Made by a program: the position numbers and the translations under genes. A stretch of DNA of 35,922 nt from the NCBI GenBank assembly GCA_943329845.2, contig CALQFM020000042.1:1-35922 (forward strand). Direction: 5' to 3'. Under the pieces are notes generated by a model. It was not told where the DNA came from. It did not search any database and saw only the letters and a list, made by a program, of their open reading frames with translations. Shown here in pieces: positions 1-10,471 of the stretch; within the stretch, counting starts at the first letter, position 1; the number at the start of each line of letters is the position of its first letter. Source of the stretch: Candidatus Kuenenia stuttgartensis. Lineage in GTDB: Bacteria; Pseudomonadota; Alphaproteobacteria; SMXS01.

Positions 1-142
1 GCAACGCTATCGTCGACCATGGCGGGCGTGGCACTTTCTGTCCGGTGTTCGAGAGTGGTCTAAGCGCCTATTCTCTACACCAAATCAGTAGGTTAAGCTA
101 CGTTCGCCGACCCGGAATAGCCCGGCTGATGAATAATTCGGG

Positions 143-2007
<1,865 letters not shown>

Positions 2008-2011
<4 letters not shown>

Positions 2012-2274
2012 TTAGGCGCGTCGACCTCGACCAGGATCGTGTCGGCCTCGCGGCGCCGCAGCGCCAGGATCACGCCGTCGACCTTCACCGCCATGGGATC
2101 GCGGCCGAACAGGCCTTCGTGACGAACCTCGATGGCCGCGTCCTCGGCGAAGCCCATGCGCAGGAGGCGCTCCTCCAATTCGGGGCTCAGCGCCTGGTCA
2201 GCCAGGCCGATCACCCGGCAGGTCTGGCCTGGCCGGAGCGATCCAAGGGTGCGGGCATTGGCCTGAACTTTCAC
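2008..2274 (-). CDS. feoA: Ferrous iron transport protein A (FeoA)
   Basis: Small SH3-like cytoplasmic partner of FeoB needed for ferrous iron uptake. The sequence has the FeoA pattern: a LGSLRPGQTCRVIGL opening, then LEERLLRMGFAEDAAIEV (the usual L..LG...G..v), then FGRDPMAVKVDGVILALRRREA, which corresponds to the 'GDP...v.g....LR..ea' segment. No in-frame ATG is available. I prefer the GTG at 2272-2274, giving 88 residues; a TTG at 2293-2295 would give 95. It is the first gene of the feoAB operon and its TGA shares bases with the feoB ATG. The 216 bases upstream, shared with the divergent secreted-protein gene, should hold both promoters, but I could not define them. Confidence 0.93.
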
Positions 2275-2490
2275 GGGCGATCCATGCAACTGCAAGTCAT
2301 TCGTAAGACGTGCCGCAATGTAGCAGATATCCGGCGTTTGTTAAGGCTAATGTTCCGCGGCCCGGCCGCATTGATCGAGCGCAACCCGGTAAAGGGTCGC
2401 CGCGGTCGTTCAGCCTGCGTTTAGGTTTCGCTTGGTAATGTGCGTTGCTCGTCTAAATCTTTTGCATTGGCCAAGAACGGGAAAAACAAA

Positions 2491-2895
2491 ATGAACATCA
2501 ATCGGATCGTGAAGGTCGCGGCAGCCGCGTCGGTTGCGTCGATCGTGCTGGCGGGCTCTGCCGTGGCGGCTTCGTCCGCGGAGAAGCTGGCCCAGTATCA
2601 GCCTGCCGGGAAGAAGGAGTCGTGCATCGAGACCTACCAGATCAAGGAAACCGATGTCATCGACAACCAGAACATCCTCTTCCGCACCAACGGCAACAAG
2701 TATTACCTGAATCACCTGCCGAACCGCTGTTCGGGCCTCAAGATCCAGGACGGCTTCAGCTACACGCTGCGCGGCCTCAACAAGCTGTGCAACGTCGACG
2801 TGATCACCCCGGTCCAGACCGGCGGCGCCGTCTACGGGCCATGTGCGCTGGGCGATTTCGAGGAAGTCACCAAGGCCGGCAAGCCGAGCCAGTAA
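2491..2895 (+). CDS. Exported DUF6491-like protein
   Basis: Predicted periplasmic protein of 134 residues and unknown function. A Sec signal peptide is clear: MNINRIVKV, a hydrophobic stretch to about residue 24, and an AVA-AS type cleavage site near 26/27. The mature part has four cysteines (45, 80, 100, 118), enough for two disulfides. The pattern C-I-x-T, V-I-D-x-Q-x-I-L-F-R, L-P-N-R-C-x-G-L, D-G-F-S-Y and C-A-L-G-D-F is what I recall for DUF6491 proteins. That assignment is from memory of the family pattern, not a search. An upstream start at 2440 is possible, but the ATG at 2491 puts the signal peptide at the N-terminus. It is convergent with the pirin gene, 11 bases away. Confidence 0.85.
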   Translation: MNINRIVKVAAAASVASIVLAGSAVAASSAEKLAQYQPAGKKESCIETYQIKETDVIDNQNILFRTNGNKYYLNHLPNRCSGLKIQDGFSYTLRGLNKLCNVDVITPVQTGGAVYGPCALGDFEEVTKAGKPSQ

Positions 2896-2906
2896 ACCGC
2901 TGCAGG

Positions 2907-3773
2907 CTACTCTGGAAGGGGCGTGAATTCGGTCTCGCCCGGCACTTTCGGGAACCGCTGCTCCTTCCAGGCGGCCTTGGCCTGCTCGATCCGTTCCGGC
3001 CGGCTCGACACCAGGTTCCACCAGATGTGCCGCTCGCCGATATTGGCGCCGCCCAGCAGCATCAGCCGCGAGTCCGCCAGCGCGCGGATCGTCACCTCCG
3101 CGCCCGGTGCGAACACCAGCATCCTGCCGCTTTCATAGGCCTCGCCGCCCACGTCGACCGTGCCCTCGGCGATGTAGATTGCGCGTTCCTCGTGCTCGCC
3201 GGTCAGCGGCAGCACGCTGCCGGCCTGCATCGCCGCGTCCAGGTAGAAGGTGGGCGAGAACGTCTTCACCGGCGAAGTTTCGCCATACGCCGTGCCGGCG
3301 ATCAGGCGCAGCGTCACGCCGTCCATGTCGATCACCGGCAGGCTGTCCCTGCCGTGGTGGTGGAAATTGGGTTCGGTCTCCTCGGCCTCGACCGGCAGCG
3401 CCACCCAGGCCTGGATGCCGTGCATGGAAAAGCCGCGCGTCCGGGCTTCGGGCGCCGTGCGTTCCGAATGGACGATGCCGCGCCCGGCGGTCATCCAGTT
3501 GACGTCGCCCGGCATGATGTTCTGCACCGCGCCGACGCTGTCCCGGTGCATCATCTCGCCCTCGAACAGATAGGTGACGGTCGCCAGCCCGATATGCGGA
3601 TGCGGACGCACGTCGATGCCGGTGCCGGGTGCGAAGGTCGCTGGTCCGATATGGTCGAGGAATACGAACGGTCCGACCACGCGCCGCTTCACATAGGGGA
3701 GCACACGCCGCACCTCGAACCCGCCCAGGTCGCGCGGCCGGGGCTCGATGACCAGTTCGACTTGTGAGGGCAT
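2907..3773 (-). CDS. Pirin family protein
   Basis: Bicupin metal-binding protein of the pirin family; some bacterial members have quercetinase activity, others act as regulators. The four pirin metal ligands are present in the N-terminal cupin: His58 and His60 in RPHPHIGL, and His102 and Glu104 in RGIVHSER. The C-terminal half continues as a second cupin-like domain ([15 protein letters not shown], then [11 protein letters not shown]). Length is 288 residues, close to the usual 280-300. I chose ATG 3771-3773 over an upstream ATG at 3836 because AAGGAG lies seven bases before it and the family start MPSQ... fits. The physiological substrate cannot be told from sequence. Confidence 0.92.
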   Translation of the reverse strand: MPSQVELVIEPRPRDLGGFEVRRVLPYVKRRVVGPFVFLDHIGPATFAPGTGIDVRPHPHIGLATVTYLFEGEMMHRDSVGAVQNIMPGDVNWMTAGRGIVHSERTAPEARTRGFSMHGIQAWVALPVEAEETEPNFHHHGRDSLPVIDMDGVTLRLIAGTAYGETSPVKTFSPTFYLDAAMQAGSVLPLTGEHEERAIYIAEGTVDVGGEAYESGRMLVFAPGAEVTIRALADSRLMLLGGANIGERHIWWNLVSSRPERIEQAKAAWKEQRFPKVPGETEFTPLPE

Positions 3774-3843
3774 GGGCGGTCTCCTTCGGTGGTTTCGTTC
3801 AGGGTATTTGGGCCTGATGAACATTGTTGGCCACACAGAAAAT

Positions 3844-3988
3844 CGTCATCCCCGCGCACGCGGGGACCCAGCTCTTCGTAGGCCTCGGTCCATAGATCTT
3901 TGGCAAAGAACAAGAATTTTTTCGTACCGAGCGGCACCGCGGCCGTAGCCCTTGCCCCGACTGGGTCCCCGCGTGCGCGGGGATGACG
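3844..3988. repeat. MITE/BIME-like element with 28-bp inverted ends
   Basis: A 145-bp non-coding element between the pirin gene and the DUF7064/7065-type gene. Its ends are perfect 28-bp inverted copies of each other (3844-3871 and 3961-3988); the left arm begins CGTCATCCCCGCGCACG and each arm is itself a small hairpin (CCCCGCG/CGCGGGG). The interior contains an A/T-rich stretch around 3911-3923. A second element with the same ends and a weakly similar interior lies at 27451-27598. No ORF of note is inside and no clear target duplication is visible. Confidence 0.85.
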
Positions 3989-3996
3989 CTAGTTTT

Positions 3997-5028
3997 TTAC
4001 ACCGCCGCCACGCTCACCGGCACCCCGTCGATCACCTGGTCGAGGAACTCGGACAGGCCGTAGCCTACCTTGCCGTTGCAGCGGTATTCGGTCATGCCCT
4101 CGGTGATCCGGGTGCTGAGCAGGGTGCCGTCCGGCGCGGTCCGGCGGTTGCGCAGCGGGATCAGCGACAGGACGGTGCCCTCGACACGGTATTCGCCCTT
4201 TTCCGTGCGGCACCAGGCGGTCAGCGATTTCTGGTACCAGTTTTCGTCGAACTCGGCCTCGATGCGCGCATCCTCGATGGGCCAGTAGCGGCCGTCCTCG
4301 AACACCATGCCGCTGGCGCGCTGGCCGTCCGGCGTGCCGGAGACGGTCATCACCATGCCGAAGTCCGGGCCGAAATTCATCGGCAGCCACTTGTACCAGC
4401 TGATCGCCTGCCAGTGGCGCGGACCCCACGACTTGTCGCGCACGCCGTAGCCGTTGACCGTCCATGACCGGCCATCGACCGAGATGGTCCCGGCCGCCGC
4501 CATGTGCTGCTCGTAATGGCCGCGCAGGAAGCTCTTCTCCGGGTCCAGTTCCAGCTTCGAGCCGTCCTCGTTGACGATCTCGCCGCCGTCCATGGGCGAC
4601 ACGCCGGTGTAGTCCAGGCTCATGGCGACCGTCACCATGGGGTTTTCCGCGAACGCCTTCTTCGGGTTGGCCATCTGGTGCGGGTCCGACAGCAGGCAGG
4701 CGTCGCCCTCGAACGTCACCTTCAGCCGCCTGAACGGCTCGATCACGTCGATGCGCATGCCGCCCGCGTCCATGGCGTCGTTGCCCGCGATCTCGGCGCG
4801 CTTGAAGATGAAGGCCACCTTGCCGTCGGGCAGGTAAAGGCAGCACGACATCTCGGCATAGTTCTCGTTCGGCCGGTTGCCGATGCGGAACCAGCCGCCG
4901 ATCCGCTGCCGCGGATCGTACATGTTGAAATACATGCTCTCGTTGTAGTTCTTCGCCGCTTCGGGCGTGTGCGTGTACTCGTCCTGCGGATCGAGACGCA
5001 GCTTCAGACCGGGTGCCAGCTTGGCCAT
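3997..5028 (-). CDS. DUF7064/DUF7065-type protein of unknown function
   Basis: A soluble 343-residue protein, rich in predicted beta strand, with no signal peptide or membrane segment. The signature G-x-G-x-R-D-K-S-W-G-P-R (DKSWGPR at residues 198-204), followed by Trp-rich sequence, is the pattern I associate with the tandem lipocalin-like DUF7065/DUF7064 proteins, relatives of the CrtC/AttH-type fold. Such proteins are common in alphaproteobacteria and mycobacteria near lipid or steroid metabolism genes, but no reaction is established. The start is well supported: GGAGG lies 6-7 bases before ATG 5026-5028. The last 30 residues fall just outside the repeat element at 3844-3988. The gene stands alone, with no operon partner. 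Confidence 0.75.
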   Translation of the reverse strand: MAKLAPGLKLRLDPQDEYTHTPEAAKNYNESMYFNMYDPRQRIGGWFRIGNRPNENYAEMSCCLYLPDGKVAFIFKRAEIAGNDAMDAGGMRIDVIEPFRRLKVTFEGDACLLSDPHQMANPKKAFAENPMVTVAMSLDYTGVSPMDGGEIVNEDGSKLELDPEKSFLRGHYEQHMAAAGTISVDGRSWTVNGYGVRDKSWGPRHWQAISWYKWLPMNFGPDFGMVMTVSGTPDGQRASGMVFEDGRYWPIEDARIEAEFDENWYQKSLTAWCRTEKGEYRVEGTVLSLIPLRNRRTAPDGTLLSTRITEGMTEYRCNGKVGYGLSEFLDQVIDGVPVSVAAV

Positions 5029-5157
5029 GATGTTCCTCCCTGTACTGCCAGCATAGCGTTGGTGTTACCGGATGGAAACCTGCTGTTGTCGTAGCTATCG
5101 ATCTTAGCTATCGGACAGCGCCGCGCTTTCGAGATAGAGGTTTAGGTAAATAGCGCC

Positions 5158-5592
5158 ATGGATGATGTCAGCTACCTCCATCTGCTACCCGGCAAGGAGC
5201 CACCCAGCCTGCCAACCGGAGCGTTCCCTGCAGTAGTGGTTGTGAGCGAGCCGGTTACTGCCGAATGGAGGAACCTCGTCAGCGACTGGTTGGTCCGCAG
5301 CGGCTGTCTCTACATGATGGCTTGGGGGCACGAGTGCAGTTTGTGGGATGACAGCGTTGACTACTCTATGATCGCAGCACACAACCTCTGCGAGACTCCG
5401 GACGACAGTTTCGTCATGACGACGTGGCACGATGACGATCCGCTTGAGGAAGTGTTCTGGTATTCTGAGAACTGCGCGTATCACCCGACTATCGATCTGG
5501 CGCGCACTATCATCATTGATATCGCCTCGAGTGATCGTAGCGCGGAGCTTCTGCAGGCTTACCTAACTGTACGGTGCAATGATGGAGCTTAG
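5158..5592 (+). CDS. DUF7684-like small acidic protein
   Basis: A 144-residue acidic cytoplasmic protein of unknown function. Conserved-looking blocks are FPAVVVVSEPV, EWRNLVSDWLVRSGCLYMMAWG, DDSVDYSM and SFVMTTWHDDDPLEEVFW, which match my memory of DUF7684; I could not verify this by search. By hand count the coding sequence is about 56% G+C, well below its neighbours, and codon choice is more relaxed (many TTA/ATC/GAT/ACT), so recent acquisition is likely. The gene is isolated, 129 bases after the divergent DUF7064/7065-type gene and three bases from the convergent hydrolase stop. A spaced direct repeat TAGCTATCG lies upstream at 5092-5113. Confidence 0.75.
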   Translation: MDDVSYLHLLPGKEPPSLPTGAFPAVVVVSEPVTAEWRNLVSDWLVRSGCLYMMAWGHECSLWDDSVDYSMIAAHNLCETPDDSFVMTTWHDDDPLEEVFWYSENCAYHPTIDLARTIIIDIASSDRSAELLQAYLTVRCNDGA

Positions 5593-5595
5593 GCC

Positions 5596-6261
5596 TCAGA
5601 CGCCCTGGCCGCTGTTCATGCTGATCGCGAAGTCCGACACGAACGGGTTCCATTTCCGCTCATTGCCGAAGGTCGAGGTGCCGCCGTGGCCGGGGACGAA
5701 GGTGATGTCGTCGCCGAACTTCCACAGCTTGTTGGTGATGGCGTCGATCAGGTGGCCATAATTGCCCTGCGGCAGGTCGGTGCGGCCGATGGAGCCCTGG
5801 AACAGCACGTCGCCGACAATGGCGATGCGGCCGGTCTTGCTGATGAACACGACATGGCCGGGCGTGTGGCCGGGGCAATGCACCACGTCCAGCACTTCCT
5901 CGCCGACGGTGACGGTGTCGCCGTCTTCCAGCCAGCGGGTCGGCACGAAGGTGCGGGCCTCGGGGAAGCGGTAGCGCTCGGCCGACTTGGGCAGCTGGTC
6001 GATCAGGAACTGGTCGCGCCGGTGCGGGCCCTCGATCGGCACGCCCAGCTTCTCGGCCAGTTCGGCGGTGGCGCCGGCATGGTCCAGATGGGCGTGGGTG
6101 ATCAGGATCTTCTCGATGGTGACGCCATTTTCCGTGGCCACTGCCAGGATCTTGTCCAGGTCGCCGCCCGGATCGGTGACCGCGCCGCGCATGGTCTTCT
6201 CGCACCAGATGACCGTGCTGTTCTGCGCGAACGGCGTGACGGGAATGATGGCGGCTTTCAT
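5596..6261 (-). CDS. Metallo-beta-lactamase-fold hydrolase, glyoxalase II-like (YcbL type)
   Basis: Binuclear metal hydrolase, 221 residues, most similar in layout to the short YcbL-type glyoxalase II-like proteins that hydrolyse thioesters such as S-lactoylglutathione. The metal-binding set is complete: THAHLDH (His56, His58, Asp60, His61), His132 in the CPGHTPGH segment, Asp151 in IVGDVLF and His192 in PGHGG. It lacks the C-terminal substrate-binding domain of classical GloB, hence the YcbL-like label. The start MKAAIIPVTPF (ATG 6259-6261, AGGA eight bases upstream) is preferred to the longer reading frame beginning at 6564, whose first 100 residues are low-complexity. It is divergent from dtd. 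Confidence 0.92.
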   Translation of the reverse strand: MKAAIIPVTPFAQNSTVIWCEKTMRGAVTDPGGDLDKILAVATENGVTIEKILITHAHLDHAGATAELAEKLGVPIEGPHRRDQFLIDQLPKSAERYRFPEARTFVPTRWLEDGDTVTVGEEVLDVVHCPGHTPGHVVFISKTGRIAIVGDVLFQGSIGRTDLPQGNYGHLIDAITNKLWKFGDDITFVPGHGGTSTFGNERKWNPFVSDFAISMNSGQGV

Positions 6262-6329
6262 GGCAGTGTCCTGATCGCTAGGTTTACGAACACATAGCGC
6301 CGAAGGGGGCGCAAGACCAGAGGAAGCGA

Positions 6330-6791
6330 ATGCGGGCGCTGCTGCAACGGGTGACGGAAGCCGCCGTTTCGGTCGCCAATCCAGAAGGTAAATGGGAGAC
6401 GGTCGGGGCGATCGGCCCGGGCCTCCTCGTGCTGCTGTGCGCCGAGCACGGCGATACCGAGGACGATGCCCGCTACATGTGCGGCAAGATCGCCCGCATG
6501 CGGCTGTTCCCGGACGCGAACGGCAAGACCAATCTGTCGGTGCTCGACGTGAACGGCGCGGCACTGGTGGTCAGCCAGTTCACCCTGGCCGCCGACTGGC
6601 GCAAGGGCAACCGTCCCGGCTTCTCGCGCGCCGCCGCGCCGGATTTGGCGAAGGCGCTTTACGAGAGATTCTGTGCGCTGCTGGCGGAAGAGGGCGTGCC
6701 GGTCCAGACCGGACGATTCGCCGCGTCCATGCAGGTAAGCCTCGTCAACGACGGGCCTTTCACCATATGGATGGATTCGAAGGAATCATGA
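6330..6791 (+). CDS. dtd: D-aminoacyl-tRNA deacylase
   Basis: Hydrolyses D-aminoacyl-tRNA (and Gly-tRNA-Ala), recycling tRNAs mischarged with D-amino acids; a homodimeric cytosolic quality-control enzyme. The N-terminus MRALLQRVTEAAVSV and the two active-site signatures SQFTL (residues 82-86) and NDGPFT (140-145, the N-x-G-P-x-T motif) are intact. Length 153 is normal (about 145-150). AGAGGAA four bases before the ATG supports the start. The VOC gene follows 16 bases later and could be cotranscribed. Confidence 0.97.
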   Translation: MRALLQRVTEAAVSVANPEGKWETVGAIGPGLLVLLCAEHGDTEDDARYMCGKIARMRLFPDANGKTNLSVLDVNGAALVVSQFTLAADWRKGNRPGFSRAAAPDLAKALYERFCALLAEEGVPVQTGRFAASMQVSLVNDGPFTIWMDSKES

Positions 6792-6807
6792 AAGGGAAGG
6801 CACCTGC

Positions 6808-7161
6808 ATGAAGGTCTACGGCATCCAGATCCTGGTCGATGACATCCTCGCGGCGCGGGCGTTCTATGTGGACACGCTCGGCCTGAAGCTGGCCTGGGAA
6901 ATTCCCGAGATGGGCGCGTTCGGCGTCGAGGTCGAGCCGATCCAGTTCATCGTCACGGTGGTCGGCGAGGAGCGCACCATGGGCGCCGCGCCGGGACGCT
7001 TCATCGGTGTTTCGATCGCGGTGGACGACGTCGACGTGGTCTACAACGAACTCACCGCAAAGGGCGTGCCGTTCGAAGGCCCGCCCGAAAAGCAGCCCTG
7101 GGGCGGGACGCTCGCCTATTTTCGAGATCCGTCGGGCAACATCCTGACGTTGATGGCGTGA
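6808..7161 (+). CDS. VOC (glyoxalase/bleomycin resistance) superfamily protein
   Basis: A 117-residue single-domain vicinal-oxygen-chelate protein with two beta-alpha-beta-beta-beta modules. Family marks are IQILVDDILAARAFYVDTLGL at the N-terminus and AYFRDPSGNILTLMA at the end. The usual metal-ligand glutamate after DPSGN is replaced here by threonine (Thr114), so it may not bind metal as true glyoxalase I does. The substrate cannot be predicted. A purine-rich AGGGAAGG lies about ten bases before the ATG, and the gene follows dtd at 16 bases. Confidence 0.85.
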   Translation: MKVYGIQILVDDILAARAFYVDTLGLKLAWEIPEMGAFGVEVEPIQFIVTVVGEERTMGAAPGRFIGVSIAVDDVDVVYNELTAKGVPFEGPPEKQPWGGTLAYFRDPSGNILTLMA

Positions 7162-7214
7162 TCCCGATGTTGCGAATTTCGGGGTAAAGTGTAGTACCTA
7201 TCCGCTCCAAATAG

Positions 7215-7244
7215 TTGTCATCCCGGCCTACGCCGGGATGACAA
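7215..7244. repeat. Solo palindromic unit of the GTCATCCC family
   Basis: A perfect hairpin: a 13-bp stem TTGTCATCCCGGC, a four-base loop CTAC and the complementary arm. It begins with the same GTCATCCC as the larger elements at 3844, 9044 and 27451 but consists of one unit only. It lies between the VOC gene and the aldolase gene, 37 bases before the aldolase ATG, and could act as a weak terminator or mRNA-end stabiliser. No T-run follows on either strand. Confidence 0.8.
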
Positions 7245-7280
7245 TGAATTTTATGGCTGCCAACAACGACCGACACCCAG

Positions 7281-7936
7281 ATGACCGAAGCCGACCGCCA
7301 CTCCATCGGCCAGTCCGTGATCGACGCGTGCCTCGCCATGACGGCGCTGGGCGTCAACCACGGCACGTCGGGCAATGGCTCGGCGCGCTGGCTGGACGGC
7401 TTCCTGGTGACGCCGACCGGCCTGCGCTACGACGCACTCAAGCCCGCCGACATGGTTTACGTGACGCTGGATGGCCACGCCCACGGTCCGCTCGAGCCGT
7501 CGAGCGAATGGCGGATGCATTGCGACATCTACCGGGCGCGGCCCGAGATGAACGCGGTGCTTCACGCCCATCCGCCCTACGCCACGGCGCTGGCGTGCCT
7601 GCGCGAGGGCATCCCGCGGTTCCACTACATGGTCGCCGCGGCGGGCGGGCCGGACATCCGTTGCTCGGACTATGCGCTCTATGGCAGCGCCGCGCTGTCG
7701 GCGGCCATGGTTAAGGCGCTGGACGGCCGCAAGGCGTGCCTGCTGGCCAATCACGGCATGATCGTCTGCGAGACGACCATGCCGCGGGCATTGTCGCTCG
7801 CCGTCGAGGTCGAGGCGCTGGCGCGGCAATACTGCATCGCCCGGCAGACCGGCACGCCGGTGCTGCTGACCGAGGCGCAGATGAACGAGGCGCTGGCGCG
7901 CTACGCGACATACGGGAAACAGCCTGGGGGCCGGGA

Positions 7937-7940
<4 letters not shown>
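7281..7940 (+). CDS. Class II aldolase, FucA-like; probable methylthioribulose/deoxyribulose-1-phosphate aldolase (Ald2 type)
   Basis: Zinc-dependent class II aldolase of 219 residues, aligning by eye with E. coli L-fuculose-1-phosphate aldolase along its whole length. It keeps the catalytic Glu76 (PSSEWRMH) and the zinc histidines His95, His97 (VLHAHPP) and His158 (ANHGM). The stop codon overlaps the mtnA start (ATGA). This pairing with mtnA is the arrangement known for the DHAP shunt, in which 5-methylthioribulose or 5-deoxyribulose 1-phosphate is split to dihydroxyacetone phosphate and an aldehyde. The alternative is MtnB (methylthioribulose-1-phosphate dehydratase) of the universal methionine salvage pathway. 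FucA-like sequence and the absence of mtnC/mtnD/mtnE nearby favour the aldolase. No phosphorylase or kinase gene (mtnP, mtnK) is adjacent. Confidence 0.85.
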
Positions 7941-9028
<1,088 letters not shown>

Positions 9029-9043
9029 CTTCTCTCTCTTCTT

Positions 9044-9199
9044 GTCATCCCCGCCAAGCGAAGCGCGCGCGGGGACCCATGTCGATACAAGTTCGGTTGC
9101 TCAGATGCTGCGCCGGTCCGAGAGATGGGTCCCCGATCGCAACCCGCGCAAGACCACGATCCTGGCGGATCGTGGGCGCGGCAAGCGTCAGGGATGACA
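9044..9199. repeat. Divergent GTCATCCC-family element
   Basis: A non-coding stretch bounded by GTCATCCC at 9044 and GGGATGAC ending at 9199. The left part carries the GCGCGCGGGGACCCAT variant of the family unit (9064-9080), and ATGGGTCCCC recurs inverted at 9125-9134. It appears to be a degenerate copy of the paired elements at 3844-3988 and 27451-27598, with extra sequence at the right end. It sits directly downstream of mtnA. Confidence 0.65.
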
Positions 9200-9211
9200 G
9201 GTAGGGTGGCG

Positions 9212-9406
9212 CTAGCTTCGGCCAGCCGACCGGCGGCTGAGCAGGCGGCTTTCCTGGGCGCGGCGGTCAAGTTCGGCGCGGCAACTTTCGGCCATCCCGA
9301 AATCGCGGTTGCGGTGCGCGCGGACGAGCATGTCCACCAGTTCCGCACGCGAGCGTCTCGCGTAGAGCGAAGGGGTCGCAGGGCGGGCGAACAGATGAGC
9401 GTTCAT
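9212..9406 (-). CDS. Hypothetical small Arg-rich protein
   Basis: A possible 64-residue basic protein, not recognised. Its middle (RAELVDMLVRAHRNRDFGMAES) reads like a real amphipathic helix rather than a chance frame. The upstream region is unusually A/T-rich and contains a plausible sigma-70-like promoter on the same strand (TTGAAT, 17 bases, TATTGT). No strong ribosome-binding site precedes the ATG, and the C-terminus runs towards the repeat element at 9044-9199. A spurious frame cannot be excluded. Confidence 0.4.
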   Translation of the reverse strand: MNAHLFARPATPSLYARRSRAELVDMLVRAHRNRDFGMAESCRAELDRRAQESRLLSRRSAGRS

Positions 9407-9438
9407 GGGCGACGACTCGGGTTGATCTTATTTCCGCC

Positions 9439-9467
9439 ACAATATCGCCCAATACGGCCTCATTCAA
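9439..9467 (-). promoter_or_regulatory. Putative sigma-70-like promoter for the small gene at 9212-9406
   Basis: On the minus strand TTGAAT (9462-9467) is followed 17 bases later by TATTGT (9439-9444), in the only A/T-rich stretch of this 500-base gap. Predicted transcription would start roughly 26 bases before the ATG at 9406. This is pattern matching only. Confidence 0.3.
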
Positions 9468-9530
9468 TCGGTTATTTCAACTTTGAATTGATTTTGGCTG
9501 CAACCCCAGATTTTGCGCGGATTGCATCAT

Positions 9531-10163
9531 TCACGCGTCGCGGATCTGCTTGGTGGCATCGCGGATGATGTCGACGATGGCATCGACCTGGCTGTCGCCC
9601 AGCGTCTTGTCCCAGGCCCGCTGCCTGAGCGCGTCGCGCATCTCGTGCAGGGCGTGGCGCACCTCGCGGTGGCGGTGGCGGTGCTTCCAGAAGGCGGCCA
9701 CGTCGCCTTCCTCGTCCGGCGCGGCCTGCTTGTCGGCCTGCGCCTTGTCCATGCGGGCGAAGATGTCCTCGACCGTGGCCTTGTTGGCGTCGAGCGCGAG
9801 CAGTCCGTCCGGGGTCACCTCGAACAGCTTCTTGGTGCCGTCACTCCGGGCGGCACGGATCCAGCCCAGCTCCTCGAGCAGGGTGAGGGTGGGATAGATC
9901 ACGCCCGGGCTGGGCGTGTAGGCGCCCGCGACCCGGTCCTCGATGTCCTTGATCAGCTCGTAGCCGTGGCTCGGCTTCTCCGAGATCAGCCTGAGCAGCA
10001 GGAAGCGCAGGTCGCCATGGGCGAGGAAGCGGCCGATCCTCCCGCCGCCGCGGCGGCCGCCTTCGCCTTCTTCACGGCCGTGCTCGTGCCGGCGGCGCAT
10101 GCCCCGGTGGGTGGCGTGGCCGAACATCATGTTTCTAAGGGAGTTACGCATTGAGTTCCTCAT
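9531..10163 (-). CDS. PadR family repressor, NfeR/YqjI-like, His-rich N-terminus
   Basis: PadR-type winged-helix transcriptional regulator, 210 residues. After a His/Arg/Gly-rich leader (GHATHRGMRRRHEHG at 15-29, then a GRRGGGR stretch) comes the PadR domain: ELIKDIEDRVAGAYTPSPG and VIYPTLTLLEELG, about residues 50-125. A helical C-terminal part contains a second His cluster (HRHRH). This layout matches E. coli YqjI/NfeR, the nickel/iron-responsive repressor of a ferric reductase. The His clusters therefore suggest metal sensing, which is inference. The ATG at 10161-10163 overlaps the stop of the ferredoxin gene (ATGA), so the regulator is coupled to it. Probable operators lie upstream of the ferredoxin gene at 10472-10558, implying autoregulation. 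Confidence 0.88.
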   Translation of the reverse strand: MRNSMRNSLRNMMFGHATHRGMRRRHEHGREEGEGGRRGGGRIGRFLAHGDLRFLLLRLISEKPSHGYELIKDIEDRVAGAYTPSPGVIYPTLTLLEELGWIRAARSDGTKKLFEVTPDGLLALDANKATVEDIFARMDKAQADKQAAPDEEGDVAAFWKHRHRHREVRHALHEMRDALRQRAWDKTLGDSQVDAIVDIIRDATKQIRDA

Positions 10164-10459
10164 AGGGGTTGGTTGCGCGCGAGCGTGATCGCGTGCTCGG
10201 GGCAGGCCGCGACACACAGGCCGCAGGCCTCGCATTGGCCGGCGTTCACCACGAACGCCTGTTTGCCGCCATGCACGGCGACCTTCACGCGCGTCAGGAA
10301 AGACAGGGCGCCCCGTTCCCCGGCCGTCAGCGTGCGGACCGCGAACACGTCATAGGGACAGACGCGGACGCAGTCGGCCTTGCCCTCGCACCTGCGCGTG
10401 TCGATCACCGGCGCGAATGCGCCCGGTGTTTGCTTGCAGGTTTCGGTGCTGGCGGCCAT
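10160..10459 (-). CDS. Ferredoxin, two-cluster (probable 7Fe type)
   Basis: Small electron carrier of 99 residues with two Fe-S motifs. The first is C24-x5-C30-x3-C34-P, which lacks the central cysteine of a standard 4Fe-4S site. The second is the complete C76-x2-C79-x2-C82-x3-C86-P. By analogy with 7Fe ferredoxins this suggests one [4Fe-4S] and one [3Fe-4S] cluster. The segment between the motifs (about 41-70) is longer than in the 2x[4Fe-4S] clostridial type. It is the first gene of an operon with the PadR regulator. It is transcribed divergently from the thiC riboswitch, whose product is an Fe-S radical enzyme needing a reductant; whether this ferredoxin supplies it is unknown. Confidence 0.9.
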   Translation of the reverse strand: MAASTETCKQTPGAFAPVIDTRRCEGKADCVRVCPYDVFAVRTLTAGERGALSFLTRVKVAVHGGKQAFVVNAGQCEACGLCVAACPEHAITLARNQPL

Positions 10460-10471
10460 GGGGCGCTCCGT

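Noticed and set aside
1-142. Possible tRNA-like or regulatory sequence at the left edge
   Set aside because: GTTCGAG and ACACCA recalled tRNA parts, but no cloverleaf could be drawn. No gene is seen in these 142 bases.
2296-2490. Fur, RirA or Irr box upstream of feoA
   Set aside because: No convincing match to the known A/T-rich palindromes was found in this gap.
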